Source of the DNA: Onthophagus taurus
Lineage: Eukaryota; Arthropoda; Insecta; Coleoptera; Scarabaeidae
Direction: 5' to 3'
Length of the DNA stretch: 64,000 bases
Assembly (NCBI RefSeq): GCF_036711975.1
Contig: NC_091971.1
Span: 19,413,501-19,477,500 of the forward strand
Under the pieces are notes generated by a model that was given only the letters and a program-made list of their open reading frames with translations, was not told where the DNA came from and made no database searches. This document shows, piece after piece, positions 1 to 10,823 of the stretch. The position numbers and the translations under genes were made by a program. How positions within the stretch are numbered: the stretch's first letter is position 1; the number at the start of each line of letters is the position of its first letter.

Positions 1-54
1 AGTGAGTAGTGGCGTTCGAAAAACGACCAATTGCAATGATTAACGACGAATGAA

Positions 55-243
55 ATGAAGGATCTCAAGAGTGTTTCGGTGCAAGTGATCGACAGCGATA
101 TCGCCTTGCTGTTTCCAAACGGTGGCCTCTATGAGATCAAGCAAATGGAGCCCAGGTCCTCTAAACTGAAGAGCGTTGTCATCTTTTGCTGTTTTTTGGC
201 TCTTTCCGGGATCGTGGGCTTCGGATATTTCTGTCAAGACAGG
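55..243 (+). CDS. Hs6st: Heparan-sulfate 6-O-sulfotransferase, exon 1 (start, membrane anchor)
   Basis: First coding exon of a Golgi type II membrane enzyme that transfers sulfate from PAPS to the 6-O position of glucosamine in heparan sulfate, which tunes growth-factor signalling. The ATG at 55 opens a short cytoplasmic tail. A hydrophobic signal-anchor follows at about residues 38-60 (VVIFCCFLALSGIVGFGYF). The exon ends in phase 0 at AGG followed by donor GTAAGA at 244. Joined to 13785-13962 and 14022-14941 it gives an uninterrupted 428-residue protein of the usual family length. The family call rests on exons 2-3; exon 1 is linked by frame, splice site and topology. Any 5' UTR upstream of the window is not visible. 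Confidence 0.85.
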
Positions 244-1110
244 GTAAGAAAATAAAATTAACAAAAAAAGCTTTTTTGTACTAATAAAACCACTGCCATC
301 GGAATGCGGTAGTAAAACCTCGAAACTGATGGTCTTAAATTAAATATAGAGAAGAGGAAAGACGGTTTCGTAAATGGGTTAGTTGGGTTTGTTTTTGTTT
401 AGTTTTGGTTTTTAGGTTAGATTCTATGAAAAAAATTAAGTTTTTTGAGAATAAAGATATTCTGTTAAGGTCTTCTTGTCTTCGTCATTTCAAGGAAACA
501 TTAATAATTCAGTTAATGTCGCTGGGCGAACAAAAAATGTGCAGCATCTTTTAGAGACGTGGGTTGGGGGACGGACAAACGCGTTCTTTACGATTCTAAA
601 CATGTGGCATATGTGTTTAAGTTAAGTCCGAGCTTTCGGAAGTAGTGGCATTAAAATTGCAAAGCAGAACCGATGGTAAGGAAGAGTATACAAGGGAAAG
701 AGGATGAGAATCGTATTGTACACTATGTAAACAAATGTACGGATTTAGAACTTGTATTTATCTAGATAAATTCTTGTAATTTTAGATACAGTTCAAATTT
801 TATTATTAATTAATTCGTTTGAATAAAAACGTTAATGTAGCTTTTTATATTGTTATCTTAAAATTTAGATAGATAATATAACAAATAATAGTGCAAAAAT
901 TATTCGTGCGACAACAGCAACAAACTATTACCTTTGTTTTTCTATCTACTTTACAAGCCGATATCTTGCTCGTCTTTAAAGATAGCGGAATATTAAACAC
1001 ACCACGAGAACCCCTGATCCTTCCTTCATCTAAAACAGGGCTGAATCCCGACTTTAGCTGGACAAAATTATTTTATGGGCTTCACAAGGGCTAGAATAGC
1101 TTAAAAAATA
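244..1110. other. Start of HS6ST intron 1, no gene seen
   Basis: AT-rich intronic DNA between the exon 1 donor and the first mariner element. A short open frame at 891-1094 has no recognisable family features and no intact context, so I do not call it. Confidence 0.5.
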
Positions 1111-1112
1111 TA

Positions 1113-2487
1113 CAGGGTGTTAGGTAAACATGCGGCAAAAATTCTAGGGGTTATTCCTTAGCCTATTCTAAGAATATTTTGTCTTACGATTATTTGTGAA
1201 AACGCTCTTTGTTTCGAAGATACAGGGCGAATAAAATTTGCGACAATTTTAATTGCGACAGCAATTAAACGGTTTAATTATTCGATTTCGCAAATCGTCC
1301 AAAGTCTCCACTGGAGTAGCGTAAACTAATGACTTCAGAGATCCTCAGAAAAAATAACCCAGGGGGTTTAAGTCTGGGGATCGAGCAGGGCATGCGTGTG
1401 GCCCACCTCGACCAATCCAGCGATTTCCGTACGTTGCTGTTAAAAAATTACGAGCAACCAAACTGAAATGTGGTGTTGCACCATCGTGCATAAACCATAT
1501 TGCAATTTTTATCGCGTATGGTACATCCTCCAGAAACTCAGGTATCGTTTCTGCCAAAAAGTTGCGATACATCACGCCAGCAAGCCTTCCTGGTAGAAAT
1601 ACCGGTCTAATTAGATAATCATCCACAATTCCAACCGAATGATCTTCACATACCTCATGCGGATTTTCATCTGCCCACACATGATTATTATAAAAATTCT
1701 TTATTGTATTTCTGGAGAAACTGGCTTCATCGCTAAAAAGAATCTGTGTCAGGAATAGAGGGATGCGAACTAATGTTTGCAATATCCATTGACATAACGC
1801 AATACGTGGAGGAAAATCAGCAGATAGAAGTGCTTGAAGGCGTTGAATGTGGTATGGGTACAACAAATTGTCCTTACGAATTTTCCAAACTATCCAATGA
1901 CTTACATTCAAAGTATTTGCAATTCTTCGCGTAGAACTACCAGGATCATCCTCTATCATGTCCAGCACATTCTGTTCCAATTGTACCGTTCTTGCAGTCA
2001 TTGATCTTCCTGGACCTCCACTTCGTTTTAATGAGCCTGTTTCATGAAGACGTCGATGAATGTTTTCGGTCGGGGACATTACGGGCAGGAAAATCGTTAG
2101 ATGTACAATCGTCTAGCTTCTGATGAGTTACCATCAGCAAGTCCATACATAAAATGCATGTCAGTCATCTCGGCGTTTGTATAAATCATAATAGAGTAGG
2201 TACTACACTAACTGTTAAAGACACGTCAAACAGCCAAACGTCACTCAATTTAAACAAATGCGATCGGTAAGACGTATTTAGGTACTTGATAAACTCATTG
2301 ACGTACGCCATACTTTTATTTACATTAATAATTTCAACAAATATCGAATATGGTTGTCGCAAATTTTGTTCGCCCTGTAACTTCGAGACAAAGGGGCTTT
2401 TCAAAAATCATCATAGGACACAATACGTTTAAAATAGGCCAAGAAATAACCCCTTGAATTTTTTCTGCATGTTTACCTAACACCCTG
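1113..2487 (-). mobile_element. mariner-type DNA transposon, 1375 bp, TA target site
   Basis: The ends are inverted repeats: CAGGGTGTTAGGTAAACATG at 1113 and its complement ending at 2487, each flanked by TA. The similarity continues inward (a block on ATAACCCCT). This is the standard layout of a Tc1/mariner element of about 1.3 kb. It carries one decayed transposase on the minus strand. Confidence 0.9.
1345..2079 (-). pseudogene. mariner transposase (DD41D type), C-terminally broken
   Basis: Reads as the middle of a mariner/Tc3-like transposase. There is an N-terminal helix-turn-helix (STRRIANTLNVSHWIVWKI), then the catalytic blocks FSDEASFSR and WFMHDGATPH, then ARSPDLNPLGYFF. The third catalytic Asp expected in LNPLDY is Gly here, so catalysis should be lost, and the frame stops right after this block. 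The expected spacing from the second Asp to that position is 41 residues, as in the related copy at 8361-9427, which has the Asp. The true N-terminus probably lies a little upstream of the visible ATG. Confidence 0.85.
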
Positions 2488-2837
2488 TATATGAAGGAAA
2501 AAAGTAGGTGTTAGATTTTATATTGTATTACTTCATTTATATTAGATTTTATTTGTATTATTTCCTTTATTTACTCTAGTATTGAAATGTATCGAGCTGC
2601 AAGCTTAGAGTTTTTTATCGTATTATTTGTTTCTTTAGTTAAGTGTTGAAATGCGTTAGGGTGTTTATATTTAAGTCTTTGGGTAAGGGTTTTGGTAACG
2701 AAACAGTATGTCTTCGATTCACGCGGAGCAACCTCTCATAACTAATCACAATTTATGTATACAGGGTGTCCCGCGTAAGCGACAAAGCACATGAATGGCA
2801 TTAAGGAGCCAAGCCACGCAGTTCTTGGGAGGAATTG

Positions 2838-3140
2838 TCAACAATCAAAGACGTATTATCATCAGACGAATCTGTCGTAATTTAAATTAGATCAAGTTGT
2901 TATGATTGTTATCATCAAGCAGCCCTCTGCGTCCATTGTTGGACATAGACCTCCCCTACTATGTGCCATTCGATTCTATTCTGTGCTGTCTGAATCCAAT
3001 TGTTGGTCATTCTTTTGACGTCTACTTCGTCTGTTCGCTCGCGGTCTCCACTCAAGCAATCGTTTTGTTCACTGCTCATTCTTCATTCGCACGACATGAC
3101 CCGCCCAGTTCTACTTAAGCTTTGCCACAATGTTGACCAC
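2838..3140 (-). mobile_element. 3' fragment of an RTE-like LINE
   Basis: The minus strand matches, in reverse orientation, the block at about 39610-39910. Shared stretches include the reverse complements of CAACAATTGGATTCAGACAG and GGGAGGTCTATGTCCAACAA. The translation resembles the C-terminal tail of RTE-type reverse transcriptases (a W-rich segment around an NNWIQTAQNRIEW-like run), with stops. It is a 5'-truncated, decayed copy. A lone TIR-like end with CAGGGTGTCCC lies just before it at 2763 without a visible partner. Confidence 0.65.
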
Positions 3141-6039
3141 ATATCAATACACTTAAAGTAATTTTTCTTATAATTTTCATTCTCTAACCCATACTGATAT
3201 TTATATACATACATCGAAAAGTGTATAAATTAGTATTTTTGATTATGTAAAGTGATAATGTAAAGAATTTTGCAATTTCCACGAAGCAAAATCACACTCT
3301 ATTGTATTTGAATCGAACTTACCTTCTTCAATCTGATGTTTTCAGTGCTTGAAACTTCTTCCTAAAAGGTATCTAAACAAGTTGGATTAATTTTTTTAGA
3401 TAAAATCGGTTCTAAACTCATCGTTTATGTGATTATAAAATTAAACCAATGATAATAACCATGAAAAATGTTTTATTTTTTAGACTACTGTACGGTAGTA
3501 CACCTTAGATTCTCTTACATATAGGTCGTTACTCACATATTTTGAAATTCAATTTAAGTTTAAATTATAAAATATTTTTGGTGGTTTATATTTCCATATA
3601 AGTTTTTAAAAAGTTTTTTTAACGATGAAAAATACATCAATAATGTTAAATATTAAATTTTAAGAAATAATCTCTGGATAATTAACGCCCCCTTCAGGGT
3701 TTAAATTTGATTTAGAAGATATTTTTGCAGCTTTCTTCAGATAACACTTTTTCAATTTGTAACATGCCTAGAATAATGATCATTTATCCTCATCATTAAT
3801 TTGACGTTGTGCCGGAAGTGCTGGTGTTCCGAAACAGCTGTAGCACATAAATAAAAAATAAAACATTTAAGTTGGATTAACACTTAAACAAAAATAAACA
3901 ATCATGTCGTCGAACAGACAATATAATGGAAGAACAAATTAAATGTATAGCGAGAGCGTCTGACGCTCTATTTACATTTAACCGTTTTCAAAGTAACTTC
4001 TTACATATTATTCGCTGTAATAATACATTTTTTGTAGAATTCGGTTTACTGAAGCCTTGAGAAAAACCTTACATTTTGTCATTGATTTTTTACTTTTGTC
4101 CAGCAGTCGATGAATCGGAATTCAGCCCAGTGTGCGCCGTAAACATTTGCGTACGACAATTATACACGATTTTCGCAGTTTTTGGGGGATAAAATGCATA
4201 TGATCTACTAAAGTTATATGTCACTCTATACAGCGAAAAATTTCCTATAGGCTCTATGTAGGTTTAAAGTTTTGTCCGTATCGTATAAGAAAGTTATTAA
4301 CCCGAAAGTGATTTAATGCGCTCCAAAAGATTAGAGCGGTAAGATAGGAAAAATTGTTTGAAAACATCGTTTTTCATTCTTTTCTGCATCAATAGAAAGA
4401 GCAGAAAATTTTCTATATTTTTGATACGGGTTTAATTTTTTCTGTTTGAGCAATTTTGTAGGAAGCTGAAAAAAGTTTTGAGACAGGAAGCTAGTCTGTG
4501 TACTTCTTTTTCAACTCTTGATAATAGGCCACATTTTTGTCTTTTTTATCAGAATGCATTTTGTTTAAATGATCTTGTAACCTAAAAGGCTTCATCGCTT
4601 CATTTGAAAACTTTTTCGGCAAACAAGGCACATAGGCGAACAGGGATTTGTGGGATTTTCTAGAAATCCGTATTTAATATATTCCGTATTGTATTGCCGT
4701 CTCTTCCTTTTTGCTTCCGACATAGTAATTTTGTCGTCACAAATATCTTGACTTAACCTTAATTGAAGAATTGTGGATATAAAACACTTGCTAACGATTA
4801 CACGTCTTTATAGGTTTAAAATATATACAACACGCACCGACAGGAACAAGCCATACATGCACAAAGGCACAAACTTGTTTAAACCGGGCGTACATCACGT
4901 CTCTTTATCGACCAGTATCCGAATGCGTTCTCACTTCTTCGTTTACGCATGTAGACGCAGATGATAGATAAACTTGCATAAATTTAATATTAATACAATC
5001 TGGCCAGAAATAATATGTATATGTATATTGTCGATAGTATATAGTAGATCGATTTTGATTTTAGTTTTTACACTTTAATTAAAATATTATCATTCTTTTG
5101 GGTGCATATCACCGTGGTGAGGTACAATTTTGCAATCGTACACCAATAGAATGTTCTATTTGAAAAAGACAAATCAGCCGTCGTATTCTTAAACGACCAA
5201 TTTTCTCTGCACTCTTTACCGCCCCCCCTATAGGCCTCTAGTGCCCACAAGGAGGCGTTATCGCTCACTTTGAGAATGACTGACCTAGGCGTTATTATTG
5301 ACTATTATCTGACATAGTTTAAAGACAAAATCAGCAAAAATGTCGTTTTTACATAGTTTTTAAAAAGATCCTGCAACGGTCATATTTTGGAAAAACAATT
5401 GAATATCTCATTAATGCTGTCAGTTTGCAACATATACGGTTGGATAATCAAATTTAGTTGTACTCATAATATGATCAAATATACAGGGCGTTCCGTTTTC
5501 GGGGTACGGAGAACCCACATGAAATGTACGAAGAGATATTGCATCTCACAGCGTGACTGGTGCAGCATTTGCAGTGAAAAAGTGATTGGTCCTTATCTTT
5601 TTGGCAGATGTTAAACGAGTTTTTTTGCTACAAGTTGCTAAATTGGATCTCGGGCATTACTAGTTGCAACAAAACCGAACAACCGCTCATACAGCATCGA
5701 GATTTTAAAACACTAACTTTCAGGCCGTGAGATTTCCTATTTTCGCGAGTTGAATTGGCTGGCCAGATCGCCATATCTTCCTACTTATGAGTATTACTCA
5801 ATAAAGGAAGTAAATAACAAATGGAATTAAAGAAAAGGTAATGTTGAAATGTTGAATTGATCTTTGGCCGGATATTAAAAACCTATTACTTAGTACCCCA
5901 CCATTCACAGGAATTAGTATCTCTTTTAGGTATTGGACACTGCAGATAATAATCAAGTTCAACCCCAACAGGTCTTTTTTCATTGAATACAACTTTGTTT
6001 ATATTAGGATCCTCATTGTAACAATCCCAATACGATATA
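3141..6039. other. Intron 1 sequence without a supported gene
   Basis: AT-rich DNA with no coding region I can support. An isolated transposon end (CAGGGCGTTCCGTTTTCGG) sits near 5484. A hairpin-like block at 3807-3848 weakly resembles a decayed hammerhead (see rejected items). Confidence 0.5.
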
Positions 6040-6581
6040 CAGGATGATTCAAAAAACCAGTCTTAATATACATGGGTTCGCAAATGCCTCCTTAACCAGA
6101 TATAGCGGGTCAAAGTTTCTTTAAAATTTAACATTACCTGCAATAAAAAGTCCTTTTTAAAAATATTGTCTACACCAGTGCAAATTTTGTCAAACAGGCA
6201 ATATTTTATTATTATTATTATTTACCATTTATTGCCACAGATAAAAATACAAAATTACATAAGATACACTTAACTTAAACAGTAAGCAGTATCAGCAAAT
6301 GGATCATTTTATCGCACAAGCGATCGATTCGTGTAAGACACCAACTGATAGATAATTGCTCATTTTACACGAAAATATTGCCCGTTTGACAAAATTAGCA
6401 GCGGCGTTGAAAATATTTTTAAAAAGGGCTTTTTATTGCAGATAATGTTTAATTTTAAAGAAACCTTGACCTGCTATATCTTAAGGAGACATTTGCGACC
6501 CCATGCGTATTAAGATTTTCATCTTAATTTTTGATGTATTGATGCCCTAGAAGTCTGTCAGCGGTTTTTTGAATCACCCTG
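6040..6581. mobile_element. Palindromic MITE (mariner-like ends) with a LINE tail in its loop
   Basis: The ends are CAGGATGATTCAAAAAACC and the complement of CAGGGTGATTCAAAAAACCG, both flanked by TA. The inverted arms run roughly 6040-6210 and 6375-6581. The loop (about 6208-6310) begins with an ATT microsatellite followed by TTTATTGCCACAG, the reverse complement of a LINE 3' tail like that at 24200-24241. A truncated LINE therefore landed inside the MITE. Confidence 0.85.
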
Positions 6582-6674
6582 TATAAAATCTCTTGTTACA
6601 GTTTCGTCTAGTTTTCTTCTCTTCACTTGTAATTTATCATCACATTCATTACTAACAGAACTGTCGCTGTTATC

Positions 6675-7981
6675 ACTTTCGATTATTAGTTAAAGTATCT
6701 TCTTTTTAATCGAACAAGCCGTTTTGAAAAATCTCTTTCGGTTTTTGATAAATACATTTTTGAAATGATCGACAATTTTTTCGAATTTTGCAATTTTCGC
6801 CGTTTAAGTTTTAAAAATTCGTATAAAATCCAGTTCTTGGAATGTTGCAATTTTCATCGATAACTTGTAAATTTGCTATAAAATTAATTTCTTGAAAGAT
6901 CCTTGTGGAAATATCACCAATTATTAATTAAAGTATCCTCTTTTTGATGCAAAAAGCCGTTTTGAAAAATCACTTTCAGTTCTTGAGAAATAAATTTTTG
7001 AAATGAGCAACAATTTTTTCGAATTTGCAATTTTCGCCGATTAAGTTTTAAAAATTCGTATAAAACCCAGTTCTTGGAATATGAGTATGAAAATTTCCCA
7101 AAGTGTTAATAAAAGTGTCTTCTTTCCAATGAACCAACCCGTTTTCAAAAACAACTTTTAGTTTTTGAGAAAACAATATTTGAAGTTTTGATAAAATTTT
7201 CGATGTTGTAATTTTCATCGATAATTTTCAAAATTTGTTATAAAATTAATTTCTTGAAGGATCCTTGTGGAAATATCACCAATTATTAATTAAAGTATCC
7301 TCTTTTTGATGCAAAAAGCCGTTTTGAAAGATCACTTTCAGTTCTTGAGAAATAAATTTTTGAAATGAGCAACAATTTTTTCGAATTTGCAATTTTCGCC
7401 GATTAAGTTTTAAAAATTCGTATAAAATCCAGTTCTTGGAATATGAGTATGAAAATTTCCCAAAGTGTTAATAAAAGTGTCTTCTTTCCAATGAACCAAC
7501 CCGTTTTCAAAAATAACTTTTAGTTTTTGAGAAAACAATATTTGAAGTTTTGATAACATTTTCGATGTTGCAATTTTCATCGATAATTTTCAAAATTCGC
7601 TATAAAATTCATTTCTTGAAGGATCCTTGTGGAAATATCACCAATTATTAATTAAAGTATCCTCTTTTTAATGCAAAAAGCCGTTTTGAAAACCCACTTT
7701 TAGTTCTTGAGAAATAAATCTTTAAAATAACCGACAATTAATTCGAATTTTGTAATTTTCGCCGATTAAACTTTAATAATTCTTATAAAATCGATTTCTT
7801 GGAATAGGAGTATGAAAATTTCTCGAAATGTCAATAAAAGTGTCCTCTTTCCAATGAACCAACATGTTTTGAAAAATAACTTTTAGTTTTTGAGAAAACA
7901 ATATTTGAAGTTTTGATAAAATTTTCGATGTTGCAATTTTCAAAATTCGCTATAATATTAATTTCTTGAAGGATCCTTGTG
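6675..7981. repeat. 361 bp tandem repeat, about 3.6 copies, dimeric
   Basis: The landmark GATCCTTGTG recurs near 6899, 7260, 7622 and 7972, so the period is about 361 bp (last interval about 350). Each unit consists of two diverged halves of about 180 bp. Both halves carry the order AGTAT/GTGTC-TCTTT, GCCGTTTTGAAAA or CCCGTTTTCAAAA, TTTTGAGAAA, and a GCAATTTTC block, so the satellite is a dimer of an older monomer. It lies inside an intron, directly left of a mariner element. Confidence 0.85.
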
Positions 7982-8033
7982 TTGACATATCTTACCAGCT
8001 TTCTTATTAATTTTATTTTTATTCAAATATCAA

Positions 8034-9606
8034 ATGTTATATGAATATGGGTCCGATTCATTTTGGTTAAAGAGTTACAAGCCTTTGAAAATTTTACACA
8101 GTTTAATAGGCAAATGAAAATGTAACATAAAAAATAAGTTTAAAAATTACAAAAATTGTTCGAAATGTCCGCCTTCAGCTTGAATGCACACTTCACATCG
8201 ACGAAGTAAAGATTTGCAACAATCGCAACAATAATTATGAAACACAAATACAGAGTTGGCTGTGATAACAAAACTGAGTTCTTTATGTCAAACATTTCAA
8301 TTTACTCTATTCTCTGTGTTTCAAAGTTTATAATTGTCAGAGTTTTGATCGAAAACGAAAATGCATGTATTTACGACTGAAGAATATGCAGATATTATTT
8401 TTGTATACGGGCTTTGTAACGGAAACGCTCGGCAAGCAGCAAGAGAATACCTTCGTAGGTTTCCAAATAGACATCAACCTGCCCATACAGTGTTTAGTGC
8501 ATCATTTCGCAGACTGAGAGAAACAGGTAACTCCGCTCCATTACATTCCGTTCCTCCCCATGATGTGAATGTACAAAATGAAGAACGTGTTATTGATTTA
8601 GTACTTGACGACCCTTCAATTAGTACTCGGCGTATAGCGAGCATGTTACAAATATCCCAAAGTTTTGTATGGCGTGTATTGAATCGAGAAATGTTAATCC
8701 GTTTCATCGCCAAAATGTTCAAGCATTACATCCTGGAGATACTGAGCAACGCTTAGCATTTTGCCACTGGATTATTCAGCAACATGCTCAAAATAATAAC
8801 TTCATTTCCCAAGTTCTGTGGTGTGATGAAGCGTGTTTCACTAGGGACGGCATAAATAATTATCATAACGAACATGTGTGGTCCTTGTAAAATTCACATG
8901 CAATTAGACCAGGAAGATTTCAGCAACGGTTTAGTGTAAACGTTTGGGGTGGCATTTTTAACAATTCTTTGCTACCTGTATGGGTGATAAATGAACGCTT
9001 AAATGCAAATATGTACAGAAATTTCTTGGGACATAACCTTTTCGATTTTATCGACGACGTACCACTTAACATCGTTCAAAATATGTGGTATCAGCACGAT
9101 GTTGCACCACCACATCGAGGAAGAGAAGTCATCGCTTGGTTACATGAACATTTTCCAAACAAATGGATTGGCAATGGAGGTCCAGTAGTCTGGCCACCAC
9201 GATCCCCAGATCTAAATCCGCTGGATTATTATTTCTGGGGACACATGAAGCAGCTTGTGTACCATGTAGAAATTACTACCCGTCAGCAACTACTGGACAG
9301 AATTCAAGATGCAGCTAATAGCATACGGAATGATCCAAATATCATACGTCGTGTGATAGAATCTTTACTTCGTCGATGTGAGGCGTGCATTCAAGCTGAA
9401 GGCGGACATTTCGAACAATTTTTGTAATTTTTAAACTTATTTTTTATGTTACATTTTCATTTGCCTATTAAACTGTGTAAAATTTTCAAAGGCTTGTAAC
9501 TCTTTAACCAAAATGAATCGGACCCATATTCATATAACATTTTTTCCTTAGAATCGCATCACCTTTCATCTGCCAAAGTTTGTCATAGAGCTAATGAATC
9601 ACCCTG
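8034..9606 (+). mobile_element. mariner-type DNA transposon with about 180 bp inverted repeats
   Basis: Long inverted arms run at about 8034-8213 and 9368-9542. The right end continues to GAATCACCCTG at 9606, followed by TA, the typical terminal motif. The matching left terminus is missing, and satellite DNA abuts the left arm. The arms include the last 20 or so codons of the transposase, so an inverted copy of the C-terminal coding end sits upstream of the gene. Confidence 0.85.
8361..9427 (+). pseudogene. mariner transposase, DD41D (rosa-like spacing), frameshifted
   Basis: The transposase starts at the ATG at 8361. The N-terminal helix-turn-helix region (GNARQAAREYLRRFPNRHQP, then STRRIASMLQISQSFVWRV) is in one frame to about 8710. 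It then shifts to the frame with CHWIIQQHAQ and VLWCDEACFTRDG, reaches a stop at 8888, and resumes with the second Asp (WYQHDVAPPH) and third Asp (RSPDLNPLDYYFWG). Forty-one residues separate the second and third Asp, which is the spacing reported for the rosa/DD41D group. At least one frameshift and one stop make it inactive. It ends at TAA 9427 inside the right inverted repeat. Confidence 0.85.
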
Positions 9607-10558
9607 TATATTGTCATCCATATTTTACTTATAGTGACTCTAATCTTTTCTCTTATATTTTTCTCTATTTTTCTCGTTGGGGAAATTTAGTGTACACTTG
9701 CTACGAAATGGGCTCTTTGAATTTTTTCTAGAAGGGTAAATTTAGTGTACAAATTTTAATCGGAGAGAGAGTCCTCGATTTTTACCCACAATAATAAAAG
9801 AGATAGTAGGATTCGGATACAGAAGTATCCGGATACTACCCAACTCTGATTGAAACGAACTATAATTATATATTTAGCGACTAATATGCTCAATGTTCAA
9901 CATTATAATGGCCAAGAATAGCAATATGTTTGCAAAGGCATTGTATGCATGCAATGAATAGTCGTTAGAATTAGATGTGATAGCAGACAAGACGCGAGGT
10001 AATCCAGCATTTTGATTTCAAGGAAAATCGTGAAAATCTTCAGGTAAATGTGTTATTTATTTACCCTAGTTTTTTAAGTATGTTTCGTTGGAATTTAAAA
10101 TAAGAACCGTTTTAGTATCGATTTCACAAAACCCATGTTTTCTGATAACAAATGTCAAAACAATATCAGCAGTTGGAAAATAAATGTTGTATATGGTCAA
10201 GATTGTATTGCCTACTCAACATAAATAAACTTCTTGGCCTTGATTAATAATTATCATTTATCTACTTTTTTACGCCGTCATCATAATAATCAACGGGACG
10301 GATAATCAAACTCCTGACCTATTCTAATTGCAAATTCATTTTTAGCACGATATTAACATATGTAGTACGACCAATAGATTTACGGTAAATCCTAATTATC
10401 TCTACATCAATCGTGTCAGCATGCGTTCATGCGCATCTTTTTAGCACTCTCGTCTACCATCTGCTGCAAGATGGAACATTAATTTTAAAAATTTTATTAC
10501 GACTATGTCAAAATAACTGTTAAAATGTTGTGATAAGTTAACTAAAAGAATTAGCTTC
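9607..10558. other. Intron 1 sequence without a supported gene
   Basis: AT-rich DNA between the mariner element and the Penelope-like element. No open frame or repeat stands out. Confidence 0.5.
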
Positions 10559-10570
10559 AATTAAATGAAT

Positions 10571-10809
10571 AATTTAGTTTTTATTTTTGACCGTAAGTTT
10601 GTAAAAAATTATATTTTATAAGATTTTATATTATTTTATATATAGTTTTAATTATTCTCATTCATACAGGATTTTTTGTAATTCAATTGTTTTGTAGATT
10701 CGGCTGATGATGACCTAATATAGCGTCTAAACCGGTACCGAGGAAATTTAAAAATAAACGCGAGAAACTGAAGTTAAAACACATTATTGTTTTATTATAT
10801 CTTATATTT
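10571..10809 (+). repeat. Left PLE terminal direct repeat (pLTR)
   Basis: 239 bp copy of the repeat at 13476-13714. The two differences I see are C versus T in ATTCTCATT/ATTTTCATT and T versus G at 10728/13633. The second change hits the core of the hammerhead motif. Confidence 0.92.
10699..10742 (+). ncRNA. Hammerhead ribozyme motif, left pLTR copy, core mutated
   Basis: Same 44-nt fold as at 13604-13647: stem I TTCGG/CCGAG, core CTGATGA at 10704-10710, palindromic stem III ACCGGT, cleavage expected after A10737. The invariant G of the GAAA box is T at 10728 (TAAA), a change known to abolish hammerhead catalysis, so this copy should be dead. Confidence 0.7.
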
Positions 10810-10823
10810 ATTAATCTCGCAAC

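Noticed and set aside
3807..3848. Hammerhead-like block with TGTGC/GCACA stem, GAAAC, palindromic AGCTGT and GTA
   Set aside because: Stem I and III can pair, but the core reads CGGAAGT instead of CTGANGA, losing at least two invariant bases. It may be a decayed relative, but the support is too weak to annotate as a ribozyme.
4773..4964. 63-codon open frame on the + strand
   Set aside because: No family resemblance, AT-rich intron context, no splice or start support.
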